Assembly: GCF_030272615.1 (NCBI RefSeq)
Contig: NC_081406.1
Coordinates: 403,014,939 to 403,078,938 of the forward strand
Direction of reading: 5' to 3'
Length of the DNA: 64,000 nt
From: Cryptomeria japonica
Lineage: Eukaryota > Streptophyta > Pinopsida > Cupressales > Cupressaceae
This document shows positions 11,490-22,600 of the stretch, piece after piece. Numbering within the stretch: the stretch's first letter is position 1; each line of letters starts with the position of its first letter. The position numbers and the translations under genes were made by a program. Below the pieces are notes generated by a model that saw only the letters and a list, made by a program, of their open reading frames with translations, was not told where the DNA came from and did no database searches.

Positions 11490-12610
11490 ATCCTCAATCG
11501 AGCTGGACCTGTTGTATATAGTAGTTAGTTGTTTCTCTGTTTGGTTGTGTTTCGTTGGGCCGTGTTGTGTGTTTTTTTTTTCTTTTGTTTTCGTTTTCTT
11601 TGCTTTTTTGTTTTTGTTTTCGTGCTTTTGTTTGTTGAGTCGGGGGATATGTTTTGTCTTAAAGATTCTAAGAGGAAGTAGGTATCCTTTGTATAACATC
11701 TTGCCAAATTCTGAGAGACTTTGAGTCTCTGCTATTCATAATTTCATTGTCATTTGGTTGAGGTCAAAACCTTTGTCTATACTCATTCAAAGTGGTATAT
11801 AATCATTCAAATATGACACGAGTTTTCGACTTTAAATTTGGAAAAGGCTAGCTTGATAAACTCAGCACTAACTTCACATTAAGATACATCAGAAAAGTTT
11901 TGTGAGATAGCAGATAAATTGGTATCAAGTGAAAAATCCAAAGTCAAGGCGTTTCACGTTATCCACCATGGCTCCCAACCCAGTTATCGAACTTCAATGT
12001 TTGAAAGTTTCTTAAGAGATTATTGAAGAAAGAAGTCATTTTCTATATCCTAATATTCTACATAATCCTAAAAAGAGAGATGAATAAATGATCCTCTTAA
12101 AACAACTCAAATGGGTGTTTCAAGTAACCTCCACCGGGCCTATGGACGCCTGGCTGGCAGTGGAGCACTGCTTGATGGGAGCCAGAGGTATCTCTGTCGG
12201 GGCTATAGATGCCTGACTGGCAGCAGAGCTATGCCCAGGATAACCTTGCATGAAACACGGTTAATGACTTCACTTATGTAGCTTGCGCCTAGTTTCCTCT
12301 GATTATCTACATTATTGAAATGGTGGGGTAACAAATCATACGCACACACTTAAGGGTTGATCATGTCTATTCCTCGTCTTGATTGTTTGTTCACTACTTA
12401 CTCATCTCAAATTCTTATACATCTTTCTAAATGATAATAGCCTTACGTGTTGGGTTAACTAGAGATTCTGAAATTCTAAATTGCCTATAGTCATTTTTCC
12501 TAGATAGTCGCCATTTGTTATGCCTAGCATATCTGTTTCCCCATTTGGTCTCCTTGAGTCAAAATGTGGCCCCCCTTTTTTTTGTTTTGTTTTGTTTTTC
12601 TTTCATTTTT
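11490..12610 (+). other. post-integrase spacer of the gypsy element
   Basis: No coding domain is seen. It contains a T-rich run at 11568-11640 and two diverged copies of a roughly 45-bp unit (about 12135-12175 and 12190-12233) sharing GCCTGGCTGGCAG / GCCTGACTGGCAG. The spacer separates gag-pol from ORF-A and probably includes the gag-pol 3' UTR and the leader of a second transcript. Confidence 0.45.
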
Positions 12611-12900
12611 TGTTCTACCTCAGAACTCCGGAGTCCCGAGGTCTTTTTTGTTTGTTCAGACCTCGGAACTCTGGAGTCCCGGAGTCCCGAGGTCTTGGGT
12701 CTTTTGACCTCAGAACTTCGGAGTCCCAGAGTCCCGAGGTCTTCTTTGTTTGTTCTGACCTCAGAACTCTGGAGTCCTGGAGTCCCAAGGTCTTGGGTCT
12801 TTTGATCTCAGAACTCCGGAGTCCCGGAGTTCTGAGGTTGTTTTTGTTTTTCCTTTCTTTTGGCCTCGGAACCCCGGGACCCAGGAGTTTCGGGGTCGTG
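12611..12900. repeat. tandem hairpin-forming repeat, CCTCGGAACTC / GAGTCCCGAGG
   Basis: Six units of about 43-58 bp begin CCTCRGAACTC and include GAGTCCCGAGGTC, so each unit can fold on itself (CCTCGG pairs with CCGAGG). Two spacers alternate after the hairpin: TTTGTTTGTTC and TTGGGTCTTTTGA. Both strands have long open frames, but the peptides are pure repeat translation. Confidence 0.8.
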
Positions 12901-13177
12901 TTTATGGTTTTCATACGGACAATTTTTTGGGAGGCTATATATATATATATATGAGTTAATGAACTTTTGAGTTCATTTGCACAATCGACCTTCTCCTCCT
13001 TAGCTCCAAGTCGTGAACCTCTGATCTTCCGAAGCTCTCTCTCTCTCGGCGTTTGTTGGTTTTTCGATTCACTAGGTTGGTGAATCTTCCCTCCTTGCGT
13101 GTTTTTCTTGTTTGGTTGTCTTTGTTTTTGTTTTCGTTGTTTTCCTTTCATGTTTTGTAGTTGGGCATGCCTTAGTG

Positions 13178-13590
13178 TCACCTCGGAACCCCGAGTCCCT
13201 GGAGTTCCGAGTTTCTCTTCCATCCCACCTCGGAACCCCGGGTCCCCGGAGTTCTGAATTTCTCTTCCATATCCACCTCGGAACCTCGGGTCCCCGGAGT
13301 TCCGTGTTTCTCTTCCATATCCACCTCAGAACCCTGGGTCCCCGAAGTTCTGAGTTTCTCTTCTATATCCACCTCAGAACCCTGGGTCCCCGGAGTTCCG
13401 AGTTTCTCTTCCATATCCACCTCGGATCCCCTGAGTTCTGAGTTTCTCTTCCATATCCACCTCGGAACCTCGGATCCCCGGAGTTCCAAGTTTCTCTTCC
13501 ATTTCACCTTGGAACCCCGGGTCCCCGGAGTTCCGGGTTTCATTGTCATCCCACCCCGGGACCCCGTGACCCCGAAGTCCTGAGCTAGAT
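13178..13590. repeat. 48-bp tandem repeat, about nine units
   Basis: The unit runs CACCTCGGAACC, CCGGGTCCCCGGAGTTCC, then GAGTTTCTCTTCCATATC. One unit is shortened to about 40 bp and the last is diverged. 48 bp equals 16 codons, so frame is kept on both strands. Each unit contains a GC-rich inverted repeat, and its CCTCGGAAC core is shared with the array at 12611-12900, so the two arrays are related. Confidence 0.85.
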
Positions 13591-13653
13591 TAAGATTTAT
13601 GTTTAGCATTGAGGACTAAGACTTGTGTTTTGCCTGCAGGTTCCAGTGATTAG

Positions 13654-16600
13654 ATGGACACATCCACCAACAAGAGGGGCAAAGAAATTGACAGACTTCC
13701 AGCCGCTATGAAGTACCAATGTCAAGGACATGTTCATGTTTCGAAGCTGGATGATCAAATTAGATGGGTCACAGACACCGAGGTGGGACACATAGAGATT
13801 GGGGATATTGCAACCCAACTGGATAAACCAAACCTAGATGCTCTCCACCGAAGAATAAAGAGGTCGGGTCTTGTGGAAGCTACTGTGTTCCCGCAGTCCC
13901 TGCAAGCATCAGAGTTTATAATGACCATTGCCTCATTCTACAATCCAGACACCAGGAAGTGCACTGATGCACATGGAAAGACTGTTATTGACCTATCACC
14001 GGATATGCTGGGGTTCGTCTTCGGAATCCCATCTAGGGAAGAGGCATTCTTATTAACATAAGAAGAAGCTTTGAAGGCATGGAATGACAAGGTGTCAGCC
14101 AGCAAAAGGCACATGAATACCAACTGGCTGGAAGAAGAGAGAAAACAGGGCTCAAAGCTACAGAGGTCCTAAGGGCTGACTTCAAAGAGCCTCAAAGGGA
14201 CTTGATTATTATGCTTAGTAGGGCCTTTGGCAAGCCATACTGCAAACACTTCCATCCTTGGATGTTCCAGTTTATGACCACCATTCTGATAGGGAAACAA
14301 TAATTTGACTGGCCACAGATCCTCTCTAACAATATCTGTAGGCAAATGAAAGAAATGCAAAAAAACACAGAAATTCTTCTTCACATCATATGTCATCTGG
14401 GTAGCTGCCAGAGCTGGAAAATTCCCAGGCCTACAAGTGGACGGGCAGTTAGGAGAGAAAGAAGGACAGAAGAAGATATGGGAATATTATTCCCAGCTCA
14501 CTCTAACAAATGCAAAGACACACTTTAAGAGGGTTAATGATGCTTTTGTCTTCACTATAATCATTAAGTTGACTGGAGACGCAGGATACCAGATTAGCCC
14601 CGAGGCTATGGCTAACATTCGGGAGTGGGCGTGTTGGTTCATCCAGAACCCACGTTCCACTTACATCAGAGTTAGTGGATTCACATGGAGTCCAATGTTG
14701 CTGCCTCGTTATTGCAACGATAGGGTGATCCTGTTGGAATATGTAAGACAACTTGTAGGCCTCCAATCACTCTTGTCATCAAAGCATAAGATAGGAATTG
14801 AATTCTCGGTGTCCATTGGGTACTTCGCCTGCTCTAAAATACAAGTGGCGAAATTGGCCAAGCAAGAGCTTCAGGATTTGAACCTGAAAGAATATAATCA
14901 TACTAGGGAATTTTATGATCCCTATGGGAAACTTAAGCAAGCTATGCCTAAGGCATATGAGGGGCATAGGCCCAACTTGGAAGACTTTTGGGCCAATTTG
15001 CAGGACAGCTTTGAAGTCAGGGAGAAGAATTATAATAGGTTGTCTGTACCACAGGTCAGAGACTTTGGCATCGAGACTAACCTCCCTAAAGACCTGAGAG
15101 ATGATGGAGAGTTACTTGATCCAATTTATAAAGAATTAGGGATAGACAAGAGGCCCCTCTCCCCAGTGAAATGGTTCGCAAGCGAAGATACAGACATAGA
15201 GAAGGTCTCCCAAGTAGTTATCAACAGGACTAAGCAATGGTTAAGCCAAAGGGTCAGACCCAGTGCATCAAAGACAAATCAAAAGGAATCCACCTCAGGG
15301 GTGCCGCAGTCAAGAGGTCATAAAGAATATGCTCGAAAAACAAGGTCAGCTTCAAGACAAAATACCTCCACTGACCCAGGTGAGGAAGACAAGCCTCAAG
15401 AAAGCACTGAGGACTTGTTGAAGAAACTCCAAGAAAAGATGAAGGAGTCTGAATTACTAAAGAAGGCTGCGGACCTAGGAGTGACCGATGGGCTAGGAGC
15501 AGTTCCACTTGCCAGAGTTCTCCCACCAAGGACTGCTATAGGCCACATGGAAGAAGAAGGTACTCAAGAACAAGAAGAGAACCTAGAAGCCACTGAGGAG
15601 GTACCTGCTCAGCCACCCTCCACAGATACAACAAGTTTTCCAAGCACCACTCCTTCTACACCACCATTTGTTAATGTACCTATAGGGCAGCCCGGAGTGG
15701 AAGGTTTTACACCCACTATCGAGAAAGTGAGTAGTAGAAATGTTGAGTCTGACTCTGACCAAGAGGAAGATGACCTCAACTAGCAACAGCCTCTAGGTAG
15801 TGAGCAAGAAGGAGGTGAAGCAGAAGATGTCCTGAATGAAAGATTGATTCTAATGCCTCAAGACCAAGAGGATTTTCTTAAGGATATAGAAGCCGGGCAG
15901 ACAGAGATGGAGCTAGGTGAAGAAGAAATGTCATTCAATCAGGAGGTCACTGGTAAGCTAGGAGAGTTACATAAACAACAAGCTCTCCAAGCTACTCTCC
16001 AAGTTAACTTAACCCACCAAGTCTCATCATTTTAACATCCTGGCCACACAGAAGCTGAAACAGAGGAGCAGATAGAGGAGCAGGCAGAGGTGCATGTTAT
16101 AACTACTGAGATTGTGTCACATCAGGGTGACAAAGCTGAAGATCTACCAGAATGGTTAGAGTTTACCTTTGGAAAGAAAAGAAGAAAAGCATAGCTTCCC
16201 AAGGTTACTCTACAACAAGCAATCACCGAGGAACCACCAAAGATTAAGAAGTTAAAGACGGTTCACCACCTGTCAAAAAATAGTTCCAGTGAAGGACAAG
16301 CTTCTCCCAAATACCAAGTATCACAGGTAAACCTAGGTAAGCAGACCAAGTGGGGAGAATTAGATACCTTGGAGCTAGCCACGAGTGTTGTCAGAGGGCG
16401 CGTGGAAAAGGAGCATAGTTCAAATGTAGAACTTAAAGTGTAGCTTGGATAGTATAAACATCTCTTGGTAGAAATGTGCAAGCCTTTGGACTCCTGTAAG
16501 ACGGATGACTTGCCTTCAACCTCATCACTGCCAGAAGGCGAGGTAAAGGCACTACTGGAGGTGAGATGAGTAGCTGCAACTGCCAAATCTTGGGCTCAAG

Positions 16601-17259
16601 TAAATGCAGCCAAGATTAGATTTTTTTTACAGGATACAATGAAAATATACCACAAGGCAGTACAGGCGGGAGGAGCTTTGGCAACATGCTCCACTCAATG
16701 GGAGCAGAAAGAGAACACCTTTAATAAGCAACTCCGAATTTTGAAAAGGATACTACGCTTAGGGGAGGAGCTGATAGTACAAGAGGACCTTTTAGGAGGG
16801 GATAGTTGTGAGAATCTACAATCCTACATATACATTTTGGAGTTGAAAGTAGAGATGTATCAGCAGTATATCAAGGAGATTACTGATATTCGGGACCCTC
16901 TCCTCAGAGAGATTTTGTCGTATGAGAATTTTGTGACAAATGTATTGGGGCCTTTTGGCATCAGAATAGCCGATACTGGAATAATGGACCAACAGCAAGT
17001 TTTGAATCAATGGGATGCATATGAAGCACAAAACCTAGGACCTGTCGCCCAGTTCGATGCCGCCCTTATAGATAGATACACACATTTGATTACTCAGTGT
17101 CAAGAGGTGGCAGATACGGTGAAGGAGTTAGAGGAACAGGGAACACATGTAGATGAGGCTTTGAAGAAATATGAATTTAGAATCAAGCATGTGGCCAATC
17201 CGCCAGCTCAAGCAGTTGCATGTATAATTGAAAATTATAAGGCTTTTTCCAAGAAATAA
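13654..17259 (+). pseudogene. ORF-A: large env-position ORF of the gypsy element, unknown function
   Basis: A long non-gag, non-pol frame of about 1,200 codons lies between integrase and the right repeat. ATG 13654 follows a TTTTGCCTGCAG splice-acceptor-like site (ends 13639), as for a spliced second ORF. The frame is shared by 13654-14165, 14437-15783 and 15784-17259, with two compensating frameshifts near 14165 and 14380 and stops at 14059, 15781, 16033, 16191, 16441 and 16567. The N-terminal part (to about 15200) is globular, with TVIDLSPDMLGFVFGIP and TYIRVSGF...LLEYVRQL. The middle is acidic and rich in Glu, Gln and Pro, with a basic GKKRRKA patch. The C-terminus (16639-17259) is helical or coiled-coil-like. 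It is homologous to ORF-C at 32171-35053. It may relate to Athila ORF1-type or plant-mobile-domain-like proteins; no signal peptide or clear membrane segment is seen. The real function is unknown. Confidence 0.7.
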
Positions 17260-18226
17260 AGGATATTCCCAGAATTGCTAAAGATAGCAAAGCTTTTATA
17301 TTTTAAACTGCTCCTCCCACTCAAGTCCCAATTTTGAAAGAAATCCTGCATGATTACAAAAATGTGGCTCACCCAATAGGGTCTTCGTAATGCTCATGCA
17401 GTGTCAGTTTTGTAGTTGTTAAGTGGAGTGTCCAGGCAGAAACTTGCAAGTTAACTGCGACTCCTTTTTCTTAGTTCCTAATTTAGGGTAGAATTATTTC
17501 CTAAATAATAGGGTGAAAGAACTTCTATAAATTGAGAAGTTGAATTCATTTGTAAGGGTCCGCGAATTGATGATTTGAGGTCCAATTAGAGATTTTAGAG
17601 TATTTTTCAGATTGTTAAGAAGTTTGACTTATTTCTGTTATACATTCATGGAGATTAATATGAGAAGCAGCTCGTAGATTGTTTGATCTACTTTATATTC
17701 TACCAAATTGTTCTATGTAATATGGTAACGTCTGTTATTTAGAGTTAGCAACATGGTTTAATCTTTTTGTCTATCACTTTATGAATCATATTGCGCACAA
17801 CAGTGGTGTATGAGAATTATTGTGATAGGCCATATTGTTGATGATTTTTATTTCCATAGGCTTGTAAAATTGATGATTTTGCAGGTTTGCTGGAGGTTCG
17901 TTGTTGAATGCTAACTTGGATAATATTTGATAATTGCTTGGATTGCAGAGAATTAATTGGATAGTTCATTAAGTTGCCATTATATTCGTCCTTATTGTTA
18001 CTTTCTTGTTTCCCTTACGCTTCGCATTTTATTTCCCCAGAGAGTCTTAAATTGCAAAATACAAAAAAAAAAGGAAGTACAATTGCTCATAAACCAACAG
18101 GATTTAGTTTTAACCAACATGCCCCTTTACAGGTATAACTACATCGGCCATTGATCTATCCATCACCGTCGAGACCCGACTACAGAGACCTTGGGGTAAT
18201 GAGTTCTTCCGAACCCGTTACTTTTT
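17260..18226 (+). other. 3' non-coding region of the gypsy element
   Basis: No ORF is seen. It resembles a long 3' UTR: AT-rich, with a TATAAAT at about 17526 and several T-rich tracts ending in TTTGCAG or ATTGCAG. It has no counterpart upstream of the left terminal repeat, so it is not part of a duplicated long LTR. Confidence 0.5.
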
Positions 18227-18241
18227 AGGAGAGGTGGTGAG
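18227..18241 (+). promoter_or_regulatory. polypurine tract of the gypsy element
   Basis: AGGAGAGGTGGTGAG (13 purines of 15) abuts the TG of the right terminal repeat, where plus-strand DNA priming would occur. Its position supports the short-LTR reading of this element. Confidence 0.6.
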
Positions 18242-18294
18242 TGTTTGCGTAAACTACCTGACTGTTGGTGAGTGTGTCAAAACACATGTCAACA
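18242..18294 (+). repeat. right terminal repeat (53 bp) of the gypsy element
   Basis: Starts TGTTTGCGTAAAC and ends CAACA, matching 4808-4863. The following GTTAG resembles the GTTAT before the left copy. Confidence 0.65.
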
Positions 18295-18830
18295 GTTAGT
18301 ATCTATTATTTTACAGAATATTAGACCCATTCCACAAGCCACATTAGAAAAAAAAATTGGAATGGGTCATTCATCCATAATAAACCCCAAAATCCAATAA
18401 AAACTGTCAAATAACAACCTTTAGGACAGTCAACGTTTTGGTGCACAAAATAATTGATCAAACCTTCAAAATGAATTTTAATTATTCTCATAACATCCAC
18501 CAAACACTTTACAATGGGTTTAGATCAATATGAAGAAATAAAACCACAATATGCTTCAGATTTCACTCATGAAATGCAAGGAAAATGTTGAATTTTTATT
18601 GCAGCAGTTTGTTTCCACATAGATCAGCCTTCAAATCAACATCAACAACCTCTCCACATGTGAGAATGATGTTTTTAAACACTATTATGATTCCTTATGA
18701 TAAGTCTTCTCATGCATTCTTGTACTTTATCTTCCTGATAATGAAGTACCTACTGTGCTTAATCCTTTGTAAGCTCATTGATATTAATGCTGTTGATATT
18801 AATCCTTTGTAATCAACAAAAGTCAACCCG
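18295..18830. other. unassigned flank
   Basis: AT-rich, with no recognised coding or terminal motif. Confidence 0.4.
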
Positions 18831-19600
18831 ATGGTAACACCGACAAGTAAAAGCATATGATCAGGATAGCATACACTATTTAAGTCCATTGATGGAACAC
18901 ACACTACCAGCAATGGAGAAATCTTATCTTGCCGAAATGCATCGGCTATCGGTAAGACTTAATGCGATGGACACTAGCAAAAAGTAAAATGCATTGACAA
19001 AGGTTACGGTGATAAAGGGTCATTGGTGTAGACAAAAGCAGTCGGGATTTTTTAGTTTTTTTAAATATTGGGGAAGGTCATAATTTCAATGAACACCACA
19101 ACACAACCGATGATGTTGCCATACTTGCGACGATAAAAGCATCACAGGATGCAACCTCGTCCGTCGTCGTAATCGTCGAAATTCTGACATCTCCTTGAAG
19201 ATGGTCCATCGACAGAACACACACTAGCGGCAATGGAGAAATAATGTCTTGTTGATAGCCGATGAGGCTATCGGTAAGACTTACCCCAATGGACACTGGC
19301 AATAATAAAATGCATCGGCAAAGGTTACGACGATAAATATAGGGTCATCAACAAAGGTTACGGTGATAAAGGATGCAACGAGGTCGAAATTCTGACGTCT
19401 GCTCGTCAAAAAAACATGTCGCAGGTGCATAGAAATTTCCGATGTGGGGTCATCAAAATTTTGACGTGAATCCCATCGTTGGAATCACCGACGAAGAAAT
19501 AGCGATGAGGATTTTGTCCCCGAATACATCTAAATTCCGATGTTTAGTTTTCTGAGTTCCGATGAATGCTCGTCGGAAAACCGCTCCAAATGTACTAGTG
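18831..19600. mobile_element. CGATG/CGTCGG-rich remnant, possibly a non-autonomous CACTA end
   Basis: Many short CCGATG, CATCGG, CGTCGG and GACGATAA motifs in both orientations crowd this segment, like CACTA subterminal repeats. A block at about 18890-19030 recurs at 19207-19380: both contain ACACACTA, GCAATGGAGAAAT, GCTATCGGTAAGACTTA and AAGGTTACGGTGATAAAGG. The segment ends TGTACTAGTG at 19600, a candidate CACTA right terminus (inverse CACTAGTACA), exactly where copia LTR sequence resumes. No matching left CACTA end was found. Confidence 0.4.
18890..19380. repeat. direct repeat pair within CGATG-rich segment
   Basis: Two copies (about 18890-19030 and 19207-19380) share runs such as GAACACACACTA and CTATCGGTAAGACTTA. 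Similarity is interrupted by small indels, so this is an old duplication. Confidence 0.65.
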
Positions 19601-19624
19601 TATGTTTTAGCCGACATTGCTTTG
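19601..19624 (+). repeat. remnant of copia-1 5' LTR, left of nested insertion
   Basis: TATGTTTTAGCCGACATTGC followed by TTTG matches 29529-29552 of the 3' LTR with one mismatch. The final CTTTG (19620-19624) is repeated at 23711-23715, on the far side of the inserted DNA. Confidence 0.8.
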
Positions 19625-22600
19625 TGTTGGGATTGATTAAAATTGAGTCAAATTTAGAGGCCCATTTCAAAATTTTGCTCTGCATGTCAGAAAAGTACCT
19701 AAATAAGTCAGTTTGAATGCCTAGTTAGCAAGGGGGTAAAATGGAGCCAGTTGATTTTCAGAGGGTAAGTCTCGGGATTCATGTCCTACACCTTTCATTT
19801 GGCCTATTCAGTGATGTGCAACTTTTATAATTCAATTTGGATAAGTTTATGAGGTACCCATTTTGAGGGGTGAGCTGGAAGTGCATTTTAGGCACAAGTG
19901 CAAATTTTATTAAGTAGCCTACTTTGAGCGATTATATCTTTTGCCCTGTTGATCGTCATGAAGAAATTAAAAGTGGATTCAATTATATGCATAAATGTGA
20001 GTCAGCCTACAAAATTTCAAGTCCTAACAAATCCGTTTGCTCTGTTTTCATAGCCAAATCCGTTTGTAGTTTGTGAGGTTTGCACAAGTGTAAAAATGTC
20101 GCGGTGAATGTCATGTTAGAATGTTTGTTCCGGGATAATGTTGGTATAAATGGTGAGCTAAATTTCAAATTTCAAGCCTTTATCAATCCGTTTGATCGGT
20201 TTTCAAAAGGATTCATTTTGCCATCAAATTCAGTTATCCGCACTTCCAGTGTTATATCAGTTAATGTAGCCATTTTTGTGAGCGCGTCATTTGCATCCTG
20301 TCAGTCTGGTGATCAAACTGAGAATTCAAAGATTTAATATGTACTTAAAGGTACCTGTGTTCCAAATTTGAGGGCCTACGGAGGTCGTTTGATATTTTTG
20401 AGAAAGGCATCACGTGTTGCCAGAACATTGACTTCATCAGGTCCGCAGTGTCGACAAAGCCAGTTGGCCGTTTTCGGAAATTAATATCTCTTCGCTCGGG
20501 ACTCGTCTTGAGAAACCATTTGGTAGATATCATCCTTGTATATCAAAGTACATGCATGTCAGATGGCGAGCTCCAGAAAGGTGTTTTGACAGGTTTGAAA
20601 ATTACGTCTTCGCGATTAAATGCGAAAAATGTGGCGTAATTGCCTGAAAGTTGCAAAATGCAATTTTATGATCCGAAAATGGTGTCGATCGATTCCAGAG
20701 GTATGTTTGAGGTTCCTAAGATATTCCAGAGGCCAGTAGCTTGAAAACGAAAATTTTTTTAGTCGGACCCACTTTGGGGCCCGACCTGGCTCATGCCTGT
20801 GCTTTAATTTTAATGGTGAAATGTTCTTTTTTCCCGGCAATATATGTGTATCCATATTGGCTCGAATGCAATTCACCAGTCGGACAGTGAGAGAGAAGAG
20901 AAACTCCAATACCAAATGCGAATTGGTATGTGGAAAATTGAAAGGTTTTCAAATTAAATAAAGCTGACATGTTTTGATGCAAATGCACTTGGCAGCCGTG
21001 GTGTTGAGAAGACCATTTAAAAGTTTTAAACCAAATGCATTGGCATGTGGAAATTTATTAAACCTTTCAACCAAATGTAATTTGGGAGGTTGAAAGCCAA
21101 ATTCCACAACCTTCCCAGCATTCTCCTTGTTGTGTGTGATGTCTGGGAGTGCATTTTAAAACTCCAGCCAATACAAACAGCAATTTAATCCTTTGTGTGG
21201 AGTTTTGGGGGGCAGCTTTTAACCAAATGAAATTGCCTCTACCAGCAGCCTCCCTTTACGTGGAGTGAAGTTTAAAATGTAGAAGCTTTCAATTAAATGC
21301 AAACACTTAATGGCAGCCCCTGCGTGGATGGGTGTGGTTAAGTTTTCAATGGAACTCCAACGAATGCACATTGGCAAGGCTAATATCCTCTCCTCTTGCA
21401 TGAGCTTAATGAAAAGCCATTAAAACAAGAATAACAGCAGTTTAGTCTCTCACGATGGCCGAAGATTGGGCAGGTTGAAGTCTTCCAGCAGTAGCAAGAG
21501 GCAATGTGCAGCAATAGCATGGATTGGGCACATTGGATTTTATAAAATGCAAATGGAAAGTGTTTTGTCCCCAATCCTCTCCTCTGCGTGGTCTCTCAGC
21601 ACTTGGAACTTTCAATGAATGCAACCAGCACCAAATATGGAATGATGGATCGCCCCCCATTTAGACAGTAGATAATGCATTTCAAACAGGGAGATTCATA
21701 GTATGGTTACCAGCAACAATATCATCAAACAAACATAGCAGCCACATGACTTTGCCATCCCCTCTTTGTGGTATTGAAAAGAAATTAGAAACCCCAACCA
21801 TATGCAATGATGTGAGGTGCAGTTGTGTGGAATGGAGTTTCAGATGTTTTATAAACTTCCAAGCAATGCAAACGAATCTGGAAAACGCCATTGGCAAGTC
21901 TCAGAAACCTCCAAAATGCAGTCCCAGGCTTAATGTTTTAATCCCACATTGGCTGGGAAGTGGGATATTTTAATGTTTATATGCAAAAATGCACTATAGT
22001 AATATGTCTAAGCCATAAAGGCTTTTGATAGATGGTGCCTATGGGCACCCAAGGTGGGCCCATGCATGAGCACGCTTCTCGAGGTGATAGAGGAGGTGAG
22101 TCAACGAAGACCAAGTGGACCCCATGTAGGCACGTTTCTCAAGGCAAACAGGCAAAATTTTGCAGAGGAAGGTCGGGTTAACGAGTGAGCAGGTTCAAGA
22201 TGGATCAACGGTGCGCGCTATTTCACGAAGGGAAGATGCACGTCGTTTAAACCCCACGAAATAGCGAAAGTGAACGAGAGTCGTCCACGTGTCATGATAG
22301 GTGGCAGTCCAGCAGGTGGGTCCCGGTGAGGTGGCACACAGTTGGCGCACAGGTGGCAGTCCAGTGGCGATGACGTGGCGGCCAAGTGGCAGTGACGAAG
22401 CAAATGACGTGGTGGTGGTGAGGTGTCATCCCAGGTGGCGTCTGGTCAACCCCATCGACCAATCAGAGGCCGCCACGTGGCAAGGCGTCAGAGCACAAAT
22501 GGAGGCAAAAATCAAAATTAAAATGAATAAATGATATAGTTTAAACTATACAGAAATTCGAAAAATTTAAATGATGGGTCCATGTTGAGGATTAATTCGC

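Larger units (their letters stand above)
4808..18294 (+). mobile_element. Ty3/gypsy LTR retrotransposon with very short LTRs and an extra 3' ORF (degenerate)
   Basis: Order: 56-bp left repeat, primer-binding site, gag, protease, extra RNase H, reverse transcriptase, RNase H, integrase, tandem-repeat spacer, large ORF-A, purine-rich tract, 53-bp right repeat. The repeats begin TGTT and end AACA. The flanking 5-mers are GTTAT (4803-4807) and GTTAG (18295-18299), a 4/5 match consistent with a decayed target-site duplication. All gag-pol segments share one reading frame from 4992 to 11489, broken only by stop codons. A GPY-type integrase C-terminus without an evident chromodomain, plus the additional RNase H, points to the Tat/Athila side of plant Ty3 elements. 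Not autonomous as it stands. Confidence 0.85.

Noticed and set aside
12515-13609. Open frames on both strands with repeated GTPGTRGSEV-like or SSEFLFHIHLGT-like peptides
   Set aside because: They are read-through of tandem repeats whose unit length is a multiple of three, and no start context or domain supports a protein.
17260-18294. Conventional long 3' LTR of about 1 kb for the gypsy element
   Set aside because: The region upstream of the primer-binding site (3800-4807) shows no similarity to it, and similarity begins only at 18242, right after a purine-rich tract.
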